DNA from: Stomorhina lunata
Taxonomy: Eukaryota; Arthropoda; Insecta; Diptera; Rhiniidae
Direction of reading: 5' to 3'
NCBI GenBank assembly: GCA_933228675.1
Contig: OW121741.1
Coordinates: forward strand, 60,233,363 to 60,297,362
Length of the DNA: 64,000 nucleotides
Positions 35,698 to 47,618 of the stretch are shown here, piece by piece (position 1 is the stretch's first letter; each line of letters opens with the position of its first letter). Below the pieces are notes generated by a model, which saw nothing but the letters and a program-made list of their open reading frames with translations, did no database searches and was not told the origin of the DNA. The position numbers and the translations under genes were made by a program.

Positions 35698-37075
35698 CAC
35701 AGTGGTTTACGGACGCTTTTTTTTGGAAATAATTCTGTAACTTTTGAACGACTGGAGATATTTGAATGAAATTTGACATGGTGGTAGTCAAGGAGTATTT
35801 GAGTTGGTTTTTAAAAGCACTGGTCCATGAGGGGTCGGGAGAGTGATTGATGGACCTTCAAAGTTGGTCACCTCGGGTGTTCGACTTTTTTAAAAATTCG
35901 CCAAAAATCCATTTATGTATGGATTGAAAAGAAATTTTAAACTTAAGTTGTCCTTGAGAAGATCTACAAAAAATATGCTTAAATGTGTAGGTTATCTCCT
36001 TTGGATTTCGAGATATTTGGGTAAAAAGGAATTTTTAGGTTGATTTTTTACCTCTTTTTTTAAGCTTTTTTTGATCTGGTGGACGCATCTGAGGACCAAA
36101 AATTTTTTAAGAATATTCTTTAAATTTGTAATAAAATTCTGAATAATTTTTGTGCAAGTTAGTTATAGAAATCTTCTTTTGTTTAAAAGTTAAAAATATT
36201 CAAAGTTGAAACTTACAAAAAATTTCGCTTTTTTTTTAGTTTTTCCCCAAAAGATAGCTATATTTTTTCACTAATAAAAAAATATTTTCTTAAGAAACAT
36301 AAAAAGATTTTTAAAGTTTTTAAAAGAAAACATAATGAGAATGCGTATAAAACAAATTTCTTGCTAATTGGACTTTTGGTCCTCGCACATGTCCTCTCCA
36401 AAAAATGGCAATTTGTAAAAAAAAAAATTAGTTTAAACAAAAATTTCTCAAAAGGCAAAGCACCGATTTGAAAAAAATTATAATGTTCATATTTTCCAAT
36501 ATATCTGTTATTGATTAGAAAAGTTTTTTCTGAAACGCGCTGCAAATAGAGACAGTGTTGCCATATTTGTAAAAAAACTCATTTTTTGAAACACCTTTTT
36601 CCCCAGTTGGGAATTGGGGAATTTTTAAGTTAAAATTGGGAATTTTTTTTAGTCTATTGCTTTTACATCTTATTGGTCTACATTACTACAAAATTTCATT
36701 GTAATATCTTTATCCATGTCATTTCCACAGAATATCAAAGATTAAAAATATTTTCCTTAAAAAAGCAGAAAAACAATTTTTTTTTGTTTTACGATACAAA
36801 GTGTAAAAAAAGTAACGCACTTAAAAAAAACTTTTACTTAGTGCTAATCTCCTAGTCTTTCCCGATCTAATGATACTAAACATGTATATAAAGCATTAAT
36901 ACCGAGTCTTAAAAAACTCTGAAAACTTTGGCCCCCGTAGCATTTTTACACTGTTTATTTAAATATAAGTGATGAATTTGTGCATATAAAATTAATAATC
37001 ATACTCAAATATTTCACTATAAGATGACAATGATCCTTCGATAACAAACAAATATTTTTTTATTTTTTTAAAGAA
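35698..37075 (+). repeat. Left terminal inverted repeat of the RAG1-like transposon
   Basis: Matches the reverse complement of about 39855-41228 almost perfectly, including the short frames of 95 and 60 codons that appear on both arms. This length is unusual, since Transib elements typically have short terminal repeats. The inner boundary is set where similarity fades near atgatccttcg. Confidence 0.9.
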
Positions 37076-37218
37076 AATATCATGAGGATTTATGAAATAT
37101 CAAAATGTAAATAATTTGTACTTATATTAAAAGGTGAAATACATTTTATTGAAGTATTTGTAGTTAAAGTTTAAACTTACAGTTTTTATTACATATTTAT
37201 ATAAAAGTAGTTATTTAC

Positions 37219-39256
37219 TTAATTTTTATTTTCAGTAAAATAATCAGTACAATCTATTATATCAAGAACCTCTTCCAGGTGTTCGTTTTCAGAAGTTTTT
37301 GTATAACTGCTCCACCATTTCTTTCTTATCGTTGATAGAGCAGGATCAGAAGACAACAAGAGATAATTTATTAGATCCTGATTTTGCGATTTTCTTGAGC
37401 ATTTTCTGGTATTAAATAGTTGGATATACTTGAAATCTGAATTCCGCGCTTCCTGGGCCTCTTCTGTCAGTTCACCAAGTGGGAGAAGATTTGATTCAAT
37501 TATTTCACGACCATGTTGAAGGACTTTATGAACTGTTGGTGTAATTTCTTTCCAGTGATACAAATGTCGTATACGAGTTAACGCGTTGAGGGCATAGCAA
37601 TGAAATTTTTCAGCATTTATTTGATATTTGCTATTTATTGCCGATAATATTACGTAACATTTACGAAGAACTTCCTCATCAATTCCAGTAATCTTTGAAG
37701 TTGTTTCATAATTTTCAAAGAATCGCCTGGCCGTATTACCATCGTTTGTACTGCCATATCCTACAAGTGGTTTGTCTATGTTTAGACCCGTCATAGTTTT
37801 GAATTCTTCCTGAATCCTTTTTTTTTCACTGGATCTCATTTCAATCAGTTCCTTATTATTTCTCACGGATTTTAGCTGATTATCAGGTATATTCCTATAT
37901 TTCAGATCATATGCTATATGTAGCATAAATTCTAAAAATCGGATACGTGCATGTAGGGGCGATATACCAAATTCCAGAACCTCTTGATTAATTGCAGTAC
38001 TAGCTGATGCATCTTCTGAAGTTTGTAGAAATTCCGATTTCTTCTTTCCGCATAATGAGCATTTCCAAGTTGAATGGGTTTCCGTTATAGCGTTGCTTAC
38101 TTTTCCATCTATCATTGTCAATTGAAGCTCAAAATTTACATTAATCAAATATCCATGTATGTCTATGCAGACTGGACTCAAATTGTCTATTGAATATTTG
38201 ATATCATCAACCCAATTTTTTGTGCTTGCTGCATTTTCTTTTAAATATTCGAATCTGATCGGTCTGCAAAATGCCTTTGATCCTGGAGATGTGTTAACCC
38301 ACACATATTCAGTACGCTCTTTTGATGTGGATGGTTCAGAACGATTCTTTCTTAATCTTAGTGGTACTAGGGATGCCATAAAAACGCTTCTGTAGTCATT
38401 TGTGTTCTGATGAGATGTTGATTGTTTGTATTCCGGTAATCCAGATAAACCGTCACATCCCCATTTACATATTAAAGTTAAGTCCTTGTTGTCAAGTTTC
38501 TTGGCTTCTTCTTCAGACAATGTAGTAGATATCAGCCTTGATGCCGTATTTTCCAATAATTTTGATAAATCCACAGATGCACTTTCGTCTCCTATCACGT
38601 TTGTTGGTATTAAGTTTTTTTTTGGTTTTTAATAACGCATTATATCCTGGTAAAATTGAGTGTCCTTTGTCTCGTAATGCCTTACAGAGTTTAATATATT
38701 TATTTTTACTCAATTTCAACTCGAGCATAAGAGCAAGTGCTTCTTCCTCCGAAAATTCTGATTGAGAAGAAGGAGTTGGTATACTCTTAATAATTCGCTT
38801 AAGACGTTTAGGAGAAGCCTCTGGGAGAATATCTGCTATTTGTTTAGCTTCAGCTGGTTGATTATTTCGTTTGAGCACTTCCTTAAAGGAATCTTTGATT
38901 TCAGTATCCGAATGAGTAGAAAGAACTTCGGATAATCGCATCTTTTTAGATCTTTCTCCGAGATCATCATAGTTTTTTAGAGGGGCTCCAGCACCAGAAG
39001 TTTTAAGCTCAATTGAGTCCTTCAGCCAGTCTTTAAATTTAGATTCAAATCTTTTTAAACAGTAATTAACCGACTTAATTTTAAGTTCAAATAACTTTAC
39101 AAATTTTACGACTTTGTCTTCCTCACTATTGAGAATCATGGAGTTAGTTTGACTTTTAGCATATCGCATGATTATTTTAATTTTTTCTGCTCTCGAACTG
39201 CTTGGTTGTTCAAAAAGAATATCGCACAACACTTTAAATTCCAATGTTATAGCCAT
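37219..39256 (-). pseudogene. RAG1-like (Transib-family) transposase, one frameshift
   Basis: An N-terminal frame (39256 to about 38620) and a C-terminal frame (to 37219) join at a run of nine A on the coding strand (38615-38623); one base fewer would connect them. Combined length is about 680 residues, normal for Transib. The N part ends with EEEALALMLELKLSKNKY, like the region before the RAG1 catalytic core. In the C frame: KWGCDG (first Asp, residue 49), SLVPLRL, FCRPIRFEYL, TMIDGKVSNA (second Asp, residue 164), WKCSLC (CxxC 180/183), GSTNDGNTARRFFEN, TPTVHKVLQHGREIIE (His 357 and 362) and LTEEAQEARN (third acid, Glu 380 or 383). This order matches the RAG1 D600, D708, zinc ligands and E962 arrangement. 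The enzyme would cut at the CACAGTG ends and move the element. Apart from the homopolymer shift no lesion is visible, so it may be young. Start ATG at 39256 (MAITLEFKVL). Confidence 0.87.
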
Positions 39257-39854
39257 GATGTTTTAACTGTTAATAGCAGTTACATTTAAAACTTTCTTTT
39301 TTATATTAAAAAAAAACATTTTTTATATATACCTGTATCCAAAGAATAATAAAGAAATCAATGAATTAATGTATTTTTTACCTCTAAAAATAGGTGCATA
39401 TATAACTCAACCAATATGTGCGTCTCGTAAAACCTACCTGTATGGAGGTGAGTAACCATATCCTTTCTGACCATTATGAAAAACCCAAGTTGTAACAATT
39501 TTTACCTATTGCATTAACTTTCACATTAAAAAACATTTTATAACCTTAACATAATTTTGCAATTTTTTCAAATACACCAATTTTAAATACCGGAAAAACG
39601 CCTTTAAATCTTATTTTAAATAAATTGTCACACTGTTACTATAAAAGTACTCTTCTAATTAAACTTTTGCTACAAATTATGGATATATTACCTTTACACT
39701 GTTATCAAAATCGGTGCCTTACTCGTACTTACTTATTTAGAATCTTTTACTAAAATTTTATTTTTTAGCTTGGAACAAAAGGCAAAATCGAATAAAATTT
39801 TTTTAAGTCATTCTTATAATGTTTTCTTTAAAAAAATAAAAAACTATTTATATC

Positions 39855-41228
39855 TTTTTGAAGAAAATATTTGTTTATTAGCGAAGGATCATTGTCATCT
39901 TAAAAATAGTGAAATATTTGAGTATGATAATTAACTTTATATGCACAAATTCATCACTTATATTTAAATAAACAGTGTAAAAATGCTACGGGGGCCAAAC
40001 TTTTCAGAGTTTTTTAAGACTCGGTATTAATGCTTTATATACATATTTAGTATCATTAGATCGGGAAAGACTAGGAGATTAGCACTAAGTAAAAGTTTTT
40101 TTTAAGTGCGTTACTTTTTTTACACTTTGTATCGTAAAACAAAAAAAAATTGTTTTTCTGCTTTTTTAAGGAAAATATTTTTAATCTTTGATATTCTGTG
40201 GAAATGACATGGATAAAGATATTACAATGAAATTTTGTAGTAATGTAGACCAATAAGATGTAAAAGCAATAGACTAAAAAAAATTCCCAATTTTAACTTA
40301 AAAATTCCCCAATTCCCAACTGGGGAAAAAGGTGTTTCAAAAAATGAGTTTTTTTACAAATATGGCAACACTGTCTCTATTTGCAGCGCGTTTCAGAAAA
40401 AACTTTTCTAATCAATAACAGATATATTGGAAAATATGAACATTATAATTTTTTTCAAATCGGTGCTTTGCCTTTTGAGAAATTTTTGTTTAAACTAATT
40501 TTTTTTTTTACAAATTGCCATTTTTTGGAGAGGACATGTGCGAGGACCAAAAGTCCAATTAGCAAGAAATTTGTTTTATACGCATTCTCATTATGTTTTC
40601 TTTTAAAAACTTTAAAAATCTTTTTATGTTTCTTAAGAAAATATTTTTTTATTAGTGAAAAAATATAGCTATCTTTTGGGGAAAAACTAAAAAAAAAGCG
40701 AAATTTTTTGTAAGTTTCAACTTTGAATATTTTTAACTTTTAAACAAAAGAAGATTTCTATAACTAACTTGCACAAAAATTATTCAGAATTTTATTACAA
40801 ATTTAAAGAATATTCTTAAAAAATTTTTGGTCCTCAGATGCGTCCACCAGATCAAAAAAAGCTTAAAAAAAGAGGTAAAAAATCAACCTAAAAATTCCTT
40901 TTTACCCAAATATCTCGAAATCCAAAGGAGATAACCTACACATTTAAGCATATTTTTTGTAGATCTTCTCAAGGACAACTTAAGTTTAAAATTTCTTTTC
41001 AATCCATACATAAATGGATTTTTGGCGAATTTTTAAAAAAGTCGAACACCCGAGGTGACCAACTTTGAAGGTCCATCAATCACTCTCCCGACCCCTCATG
41101 GACCAGTGCTTTTAAAAACCAACTCGAATACTCCTTGACTATCACCATGTCAAATTTCATTCAAATATCTCCAGTCGTTCAAAAGTTAAAGAATTATTTC
41201 CAAAAAAAAGCGTCCGTAAACCACTGTG
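39855..41228 (-). repeat. Right terminal inverted repeat of the RAG1-like transposon
   Basis: Inverted partner of 35698-37075; only a few differences are visible (for example gactatcacc against ggtggtagtc near the outer end). Bases 39257-39854, between gene start and this arm, contain no other gene and probably hold the promoter. Confidence 0.9.
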
Positions 41229-41575
41229 CGTTGCCATATCTTTACTTGAAATGCTTGAATAAAAGCAGAATGGGGCGAGTGACAAAATAAAACAGTATAT
41301 ATTGTAAAATTACTTTTATATAAAAAAAAATCAGTAAAATCATTGATCCAAAGTATCAGAAATTAAAAATTTATTATTTTAAACACCGCAAATATTTAAG
41401 TATTGTTTCGAGGGTAATTCTAATATATTAGTAGCAAAAATTATGAAAATATTTTGAAATCGAAACTATTCGATACAAGCGCCACTACACCTGAAGTATT
41501 TAACCACAGTATAAACGACCAGCAATTCTCTGTCGTAAGTACTATATTTTTTGGGTTTCCGTTAACTTTCTTGAA
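41229..41575. other. No gene seen
   Basis: This is AT-rich flank to the right of the RAG1-like element. It starts cgttgccatatc, which does not continue the HINE array interrupted on the left. The last 150 bp may already belong to the gypsy fragment that follows. Confidence 0.5.
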
Positions 41576-42491
41576 AAAAAAGTGGAACCCATCCATCACC
41601 GGATTGCTGTTGAAGGACTCCACCTATTGCATGGTCAGATGCATCAACCATTACACAACCAAGATTTTGTTGATGATATGATTCGAGACACGATTATTTT
41701 ACATACTCCACATGAAGCTGTTAGAACTGCAGGCCTACAAAAACAAAATCCGTCATTGAGCGAAGTTATATCAGTAGCAGAAACGTATGAATCGGTGCAA
41801 AAGTCTTTGTCAACTTTGAAAGGAGATGCAGTTGATGTTAATTTAGTCAAGCCGTATAAGAAGAAACACAAACGACAAGATAACAATAAACGTTTTGGAG
41901 ACTGTCAACAACGCAGAAAGGAATTGCCGTCTTGTTCTGGTTTTAAAAATCATAAAAATTGCAGATTTCGTTCTGCCAAATGCCGCAGTTGCGAAAAATT
42001 TGGCCACATTGCACCGATATGTATTAAAAAAGATATTAATGTATTAGATAGCTCGGAAGATAAAGCAGAAGTGCAGTCAATTTTTACGTCAGAATACTGC
42101 CAAAAAACTAAAACAATTTTAAAAGCATATGGGAATAAGCAAATTCCTATTCTCGGGTCAATTAATGTTGAAGTCACACTGGGTAATCAAACAAAAGTCC
42201 TCAAATTAATAATTGCCAACATCTTTGAAGGTAGTAATATTTTTGAAATGGATTAGTGAGATGCTTTTCATTGCCTAGACGGGAATGTTTTGAAAACCAA
42301 TGAAATAAAAACAAGCAGTTCAGAACCAGAAATGATAAAAGAGCTTTGTAGAAAATATTCCATGCTGTTTTCAGACAACTTAGGTTGCTGTAATGTTTTT
42401 GAAACTCAATTATTTTTAAAGGAAAACGCGACACCAAAATTTTTCAAATCTAGACCAATTTCGTTTTCATTGCAAGAGCCTTATGAAGAAG
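41576..42491 (+). pseudogene. Ty3/gypsy fragment: gag zinc knuckle, protease, start of RT
   Basis: One frame of 224 codons (41582-42256) has a lysine-rich stretch followed by two zinc-knuckle-like motifs. The second, CRSCEKFGHIAPIC, is a canonical CCHC. It then enters a protease-like beta region (PILGSINVEVTLGN) but lacks a clear DSG/DTG. The next frame (42290-42490) has the linker typical before gypsy RT (FFKSRPISFSLQEPYEEA). There the sequence is cut by a LINE in opposite orientation, and resumes at about 45640. Confidence 0.78.
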
Positions 42492-44345
42492 CCCCCCCCC
42501 ACCTACGCCTAACTTTGACTTCGATCCATCAGTGTAAACCTCCAGACAGCCGTCATCTGAAGATGGGGGTTCTCCAGAGATAGTCACAGTGAAAGATTTG
42601 TAGAAGATAGGAGTGGATATGCAGTAATCAATATGGTCAGGGATATTTGTAATTTTGTCCAGGATAGTGGAATGTCCGGTTTTTGAGTGGGACCAGGTTC
42701 CAATTGTGCTCAGACGTATAGCCGAGTTAAGAACAATTTGCATTGTCATTAGTTCGACCGGGAGCCAGTTGAGCATAGTGAAGAGCGCCTTAGATGGAGT
42801 AGTTCTTAAGGCACCCGTAATCATTAGAGCGGAAGATCTTAAAATTTTGTTAAAATAGTCCCTATGGTTAGCCTTGGTGAGTGCTGGCCACCAGACTAGC
42901 GCACCATACATTAATATTGGCTTAACTACCATGTCGAAGAGCCAGGCAGTGTTGATGGGAGTAAGCCCCAGGTTTTGCCAATGGCCCCTTTGTATAAATA
43001 GAGTGCAATAGACGCTTTAGACACCCTGGATTGGGTGTTCAGGCTCCAGGACAGTTTAGAGTCCAGAATGACCCCCAGATATTTGGCATGGTCAGTGAGC
43101 ATAAGTTCAACCTTATTTAATTTAGGAAGGGTAAAGCTGGGTATTTTGTATTTACGCGAGAAAAGTACAAGTTCCGTTTTAGTTGGATTGACTCCAAGAC
43201 CATTGGAGACGCTCCATCGATAAAGTATGTCAAGAGCTGATTGGAGACGTTGTGACAGTGTGCTAAGGAATTTCCCTGACACTGCTATAGCAATATCATC
43301 CGCGTATGCGATGGTGTTAAATCTCAGAGAATATAATGTGATAGTACACCCCCTTGTGGAGTACCGCGACAAGCTACTTTATAGATTGTAGCCGTGGCCA
43401 TGGTTGAGCAGATGACTCTATAGGTGAGAAGATTATCTACAAAGGAGATAATCGATTTGTCGACCCTTAAATCTTCCATTGCCGATAAAATCGACTCAGG
43501 TCGTATGTTATTAAAAGCGCCCTCTATGTCTAGGAAGGCGGCAAGTGTGAATTCGCCGAACTCAAGAGATTTTTCAATATGACTAACTAGTAAATGGAGT
43601 GCAGTTGTAGGCATGCTGTTGTAGGCATGCTGTGAGTTGGACAGAAGCCTTGGATCTAATGAAGCACGAATGTGCGCCTCAATGATGCGTTCCAAAGTTT
43701 TAAGAAGGAAGGTGCTAAGACTAATGGGCCTGAAGTCCTTCGGTTTCGTGTGCAAAGTTTTACCTGCTTTGGGGATAAAGACAACGTTGCACCTGGTCCA
43801 TGCTTCTGGTATATGAGATAGTCTGAGGCAACCATCATATAACAGAAGGAGCCAGAGCATTAAGAGATTGGTATTATATTGAAGATCAGCTGGAATAATA
43901 CCATCAGGACCCGCAGCTTTGTACGGTTCGAAGCTGTCAAGAGCCAATTGGATCATATCCCAAGTAAGAGGGATGGAGGTGGACTCAAGGACATTGAGGT
44001 TAGTGGATGTGTCCGCACCTAGAGGTTTGCAACCTGGAAAGTGGGTGTCTAAGAGGACCTCGAGGGTTTCAGATCCGCTCGTAGTCCAATGACCGCTGTC
44101 CCTTTGGATATAGGCAGCTACCGAGGGCAGTGAGGTCAGGATTTTGCGGAGTCTACTAGTGTCGGAAGAACCTTCGATGCCGCTGCAAAAGTTCATCCAG
44201 GATTGTTTCTTCGCTTTCCTGACTAGATTTTTAAATTTGTTAACGCAGGCTATGTAGGGGGACCAATTTGCGGTCCTTTTGGCCTCGTTAAAAAGTCGGC
44301 GACATTCTTTTCTGAGTGTTACAATGTCGGCGGACAACCAGGGAG
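42492..44345 (-). pseudogene. LOA/Jockey-type LINE ORF2: reverse transcriptase and start of RNase H
   Basis: Reading leftwards from KPPWLSADIVTLRKECRR (44345), typical of the segment just after the endonuclease. RT motifs follow: YKAAGPDGIIPADL, RPISLSTFLLKTLERI, FTLAAFLDIEGAFNNI (motif A), CRGTPQGGVLS (motif B), then TIAYADDIAI (catalytic Asp pair) in a second frame, and the RT thumb. A third frame reaches LEVYTDGSKSKLGVG, the start of RNase H, before being cut at a run of nine C (42492-42500). Frameshifts lie near 43340 and 42930. The C-terminal RNase H half and 3' tail are missing, odd for a LINE, which normally loses its 5' end. No endonuclease is encoded upstream. Confidence 0.85.
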
Positions 44346-45201
44346 GTTTCTTTTTACCTCTCCTGATCGCTCATTATGGCAAGCCATCAATTTTAAACGA
44401 CCTTGATACCATCCAGCGTCACTGCAGTTTGGTGGGGGGCCAGGATTGTCCGTTAGGACATTAATGACAACTCCCACTAACTTAACACGGATTATTTCCC
44501 ACCTTTCGGGGGAAATAGCTCCGTCAGCGTTGCTACGGTCAATGACAGCCTTTAGGTGCGTCCGAGGACGTGGAGGGAGTCTTTGCCAGAGAGTCAGCCA
44601 GCGTCTTAGTCGGCCATTCCTTGGATGCTTTCTCCTCAGGAGTAAGGGTGTCTTCAGGCTTGTCACCAAGCGACTGAAGTTTCCTTGTTTCCTTCTGGCC
44701 GGGGTAGATTGCCTCCTAGAGGAACATGCCGCAGTAGGTGGACCCAAAACTAGGTTAGGGGTCTCCTTGCTGTGCTGAGTAGGAGTCTTTTGAGAGGGAC
44801 TTCGCGTCTCAACTCTAGGACTCCTAGGGGAAAGTGCAGGGAGGGTACTAGAACCAGAGTTCGTTGTGCCCTTGGTTCCTTTATGCGCAGGAGGCATTGG
44901 GTTTGAACCCGAAACAGGGGGTTTGGCCAAAGCATCCTTGGAAGTAGTCTGTCCCATGAACAGAGCATTCTTGCCAGAGTTGGCAGGTTTTTTGCGAGGT
45001 TCTAGAGTTCCTTTCCCCAGCAGATTTAGTAGCACTTGTAGCTTGATTAGCTTGGCCAGGTGCATTTACCAAGCAAGTCTCAGTAGCTTTCGAAGCCCCA
45101 CGGCCTAAGACTGGCACCGCGGAAGATTGATTGTTATATCCGGAGATTATGAAGCCCTCGATCGGACACAGGGAGCGTGATTTTTGGTTGTGTTGATCCA
45201 T
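44345..45201 (-). pseudogene. LINE ORF1 (Gag-like), fused to endonuclease-less ORF2
   Basis: Starts MDQHNQKSRSL at 45201. One frameshift near 45000 leads into a proline/serine/lysine-rich region and then a conserved C-terminal block: ISPERWEIIRVKL, PGPPPNCSDAGWYQG, LKLMACHNERSG. The DAGWYQG...IACxDxRS pattern is typical of ORF1 proteins of LOA-like LINEs in flies. It breaks off at RSG and is followed immediately by KKKPPWLSADIV of ORF2, so the apurinic endonuclease (about 230 residues) has been deleted. The 5' UTR appears to run to about 45600 (GC-richer, repeated gccgcccaat...gggaaacagacgcc at 45294 and 45450). Confidence 0.75.
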
Positions 45202-45619
45202 GATCACATGGTTGGCTTTTTTCGCCGTTTATATTTACAGCCAAGTCAATGAAAAACTGCCGCCCCATCGGGGAACAAACGCAGGGCACAGGGCCGCCCA
45301 ATGTGGTAAACAGACGCCCTATGGATTTACATAAAAGTTCGGACAAAAAATAGGATTTTAGATCCAAACGGACAGGTCCCCAACTACAATCCAGTGAAAG
45401 CTGCACTGAAGGACTGCTGTAGTGGGGTCCAACAAGATATCACCAGGCCGCCCAATATGGGAAACAGACGCCAGATGATACGGGGGTAGGTAGTTCTTAG
45501 TTTAGCACTCCCCCTAAGCCTGTCTGGTATGGGTGCCCCTACCAGAGATAAGAAAATATCTCCACCAGCATAGCCTTATGGTATACGGAACAATACCCAA
45601 TACCAAAATTTTAAAACCT

Positions 45620-46130
45620 GTTATATAAACTGCAAGGTGGTATTTCATATTCTAGTGGTAAATACGCCACTGGGATTGTACCAGTACCAAAGATTGCCAT
45701 TTGGTGTATCCAGTGCACCCGCCATATTCCAAAGATTTTTTAATTGCTGATATTCTGGGTTGTGTAAATTATTTGGATGATATTGTGGTCACGGGTAAAG
45801 CTGAGGAAGAACATCTGGATAATTTGAAAAACGGTTAATTAAACCGCAAAATGCGAAACTTAGATTCAAGATGTAATGTAACTTTATGCAGCATAAAATT
45901 TAATATTTGGGAAATATTATAAGTAAAGATGGTATAGAGCCATCCAAGCAAGGCATTAGAGCTATACAGGAATTACCTATGCCCAAAGATTTAAAAGATG
46001 TTCAAGCTTTTCTAGGAAAAGTAACGTTAATATATTTAAAATTTATCAACAATTTTTCAACCGTGGCAGAACCATTAAATGAATTACGTCGAAAAAACGT
46101 AAAATTTGTTTGGAAGAAAGTAATCTGATT
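45620..46130 (+). pseudogene. Ty3/gypsy RT fragment (continuation after the LINE)
   Basis: Broken frames encode YQYQRLPFGVSSAPAIFQRF, then VNYLDDIVVTG (catalytic Asp pair), then 45907-46128 with GNIISKDGIEPS, the RT thumb (DVQAFLGKVTLIYLKFI) and the start of the RNase H linker. This follows in order from the fragment ending at 42491, so one gypsy copy was split. The RT fingers region is missing between the two parts. Confidence 0.82.
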
Positions 46131-46455
46131 CCAAGAGTTCCGAACCCAACAACTCACAACCATCAATATCAATACCGCCCCTGGTTCGACTACGTCATTC
46201 GCAAAAACCAAGGAAACCGCCAAATTCGTATTCACCACCCCCATTTCGAAAATAAGTGTGGAGGAATTGAAGTAAATTAAACTTAAATCAGTATTACTTT
46301 TCTAAGTGCATTTTTATTAACTTTAAATTTGTTTACAACATTGGCTGTTAGTTGTTTAAATTCAATTAACTACTTGAATGAATAATTGTAATGGTAACTC
46401 TAGTACTTTTGACTTTTAAGAAAGTCATCTGATTCCAAGAGTTCCGAACCCAACA
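46114..46455 (+). repeat. Direct repeat pair, 37 bp, 305 bp apart
   Basis: Bases 46114-46151 and 46419-46455 share aagaaagt.atctgattcc and the following agagttccgaacccaaca, with one difference. The first copy lies at the end of the gypsy frame. The intervening segment has no recognised feature. Possibly remnants of a local duplication. Confidence 0.8.
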
Positions 46456-46845
46456 TCCACAAATGAGTTTTATTTTCTGACGGATAAAATAAAACTCCCC
46501 AAATGAGTTTTATATTTTGATGAAAAAATTTGAAAAATAACCTTTAACAGTAGTGTTGGGATGGTTTTCGCAAGATGATCATCTCGTCAATAGGAATCTA
46601 TTGACACTATAGGAGTTCCATGTCTCGAACATAAAGATTTTTGGGGTCACATTTTCAAAAATAACTGTAATTTACGGTCCTTGATTTTTTTTAATGATTT
46701 CTTTCCTAACAAAAATGTTACACCAATGCAACATTGTGAAATTCTTCGTGCGCTTTTGAAAAAAAGTACAACTTTTTTAAAATTCATCATGTTCTTTTCA
46801 TAATATGCTGCATCAAAAATATGCGAAAATGTAATATTTTGGCTT
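46456..46845. other. No gene; contains a repeat shared with 51425-51640
   Basis: The phrases gatttctttcctaacaaaa, attcttcgtg, ttcatcatgttcttttcata and atatgctgcatcaaaaatat recur, rearranged, at 51425-51640. A small dispersed repeat of unknown class. Confidence 0.6.
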
Positions 46846-47345
46846 AAGTCTAGTTCAGCTGAACTGCACCGATCTTAAAAATTTGTATAGCCTATAAAGA
46901 ACTTTTTATTTTGAGAATAATAGTGTTTGGGAGATAAAGTGCTTTAAAGTTCCTAAATACAAAACGATATATCTCGCTTATTTTTGCACCGATAGTTGCA
47001 ATATGTGTATCATGTGAAAGTGCTCCGAAATATCGATCAGTTTTGAGATATAGACATTTTTGTACAAAGACCAAGGGTAAAATTTAACATTTTTCTTTAT
47101 AACTCCTTAATGGGTTAATTAAAAGTCGATTGATATACCTCTTCTGAAAGTTATTTTGGAGCACTTTTACATGATATACATAATGTTACTATCGGTGCAA
47201 ATAAGAGAGGTATTTCGATTTATATTTCTGAAATCAAGCACTATCTCCCAAACCAAAAGTTTCCGACCCATAAAAACTGCCAAATAAAAGCTAACAGGAA
47301 AAAAAGTTTCAAAAAAAATCGGTGCAGTTCAGTTGAACTAGACTT
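46846..47345. mobile_element. MITE with CTAGTTCA termini, about 500 bp
   Basis: The left end aagtctagttcagctgaact and the right end (reverse complement) aagtctagttcaactgaact are near-perfect inverted repeats, extending through gcaccgat on both sides. No open frame. A longer relative in opposite orientation is at 53187-54240. Confidence 0.85.
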
Positions 47346-47587
47346 GTTCCAATATTTTCTACACTCACTCAGAGCACATGCAAAAAATACCAATTTTTAC
47401 AACCCTGCTGTTACTCTTTTATACAAATGTGAGTTTTTTTGTGTGTATATATTTGCTATAGAAAGAATTTCATAAAAATATTTATAAAGTTGCAAATAAA
47501 ATGGTCGTTAGGACGGGAAATGGACGTTAATCAGGGAATTGTTAAAAACGCCATTTTAACTTAACAGTGTTACACACGCTTTTGTTT

Positions 47588-47618
<31 letters not shown>

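Larger units (their letters stand above)
35698..41228. mobile_element. Transib/RAG1-like DNA transposon, 5.5 kb
   Basis: Starts CACAGTGGTTTACGGACGC (35698) and ends with its reverse complement GCGTCCGTAAACCACTGTG (41228). The first seven bases equal the V(D)J recombination heptamer, and Transib ends are known to begin CAC with a similar heptamer. The terminal inverted repeats are about 1.37 kb and nearly identical, and enclose one minus-strand transposase gene. The flanks (tatcg left, cgttg right) do not form a target duplication, so one side was probably rearranged after insertion. The left flank is HINE array; the right flank is not. Confidence 0.88.

Noticed and set aside
35705..35740. RSS nonamer after the CACAGTG heptamer (12 or 23 bp spacer)
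   Set aside because: After 12 bp the sequence is a T run and after 23 bp aataattct; neither resembles the A-rich nonamer closely enough to claim.
36258..40668. Frames of 95 and 60 codons repeated on both sides of the RAG1-like gene
   Set aside because: They lie inside the terminal inverted repeats and are duplicated only because the arms are identical. No recognisable domain.
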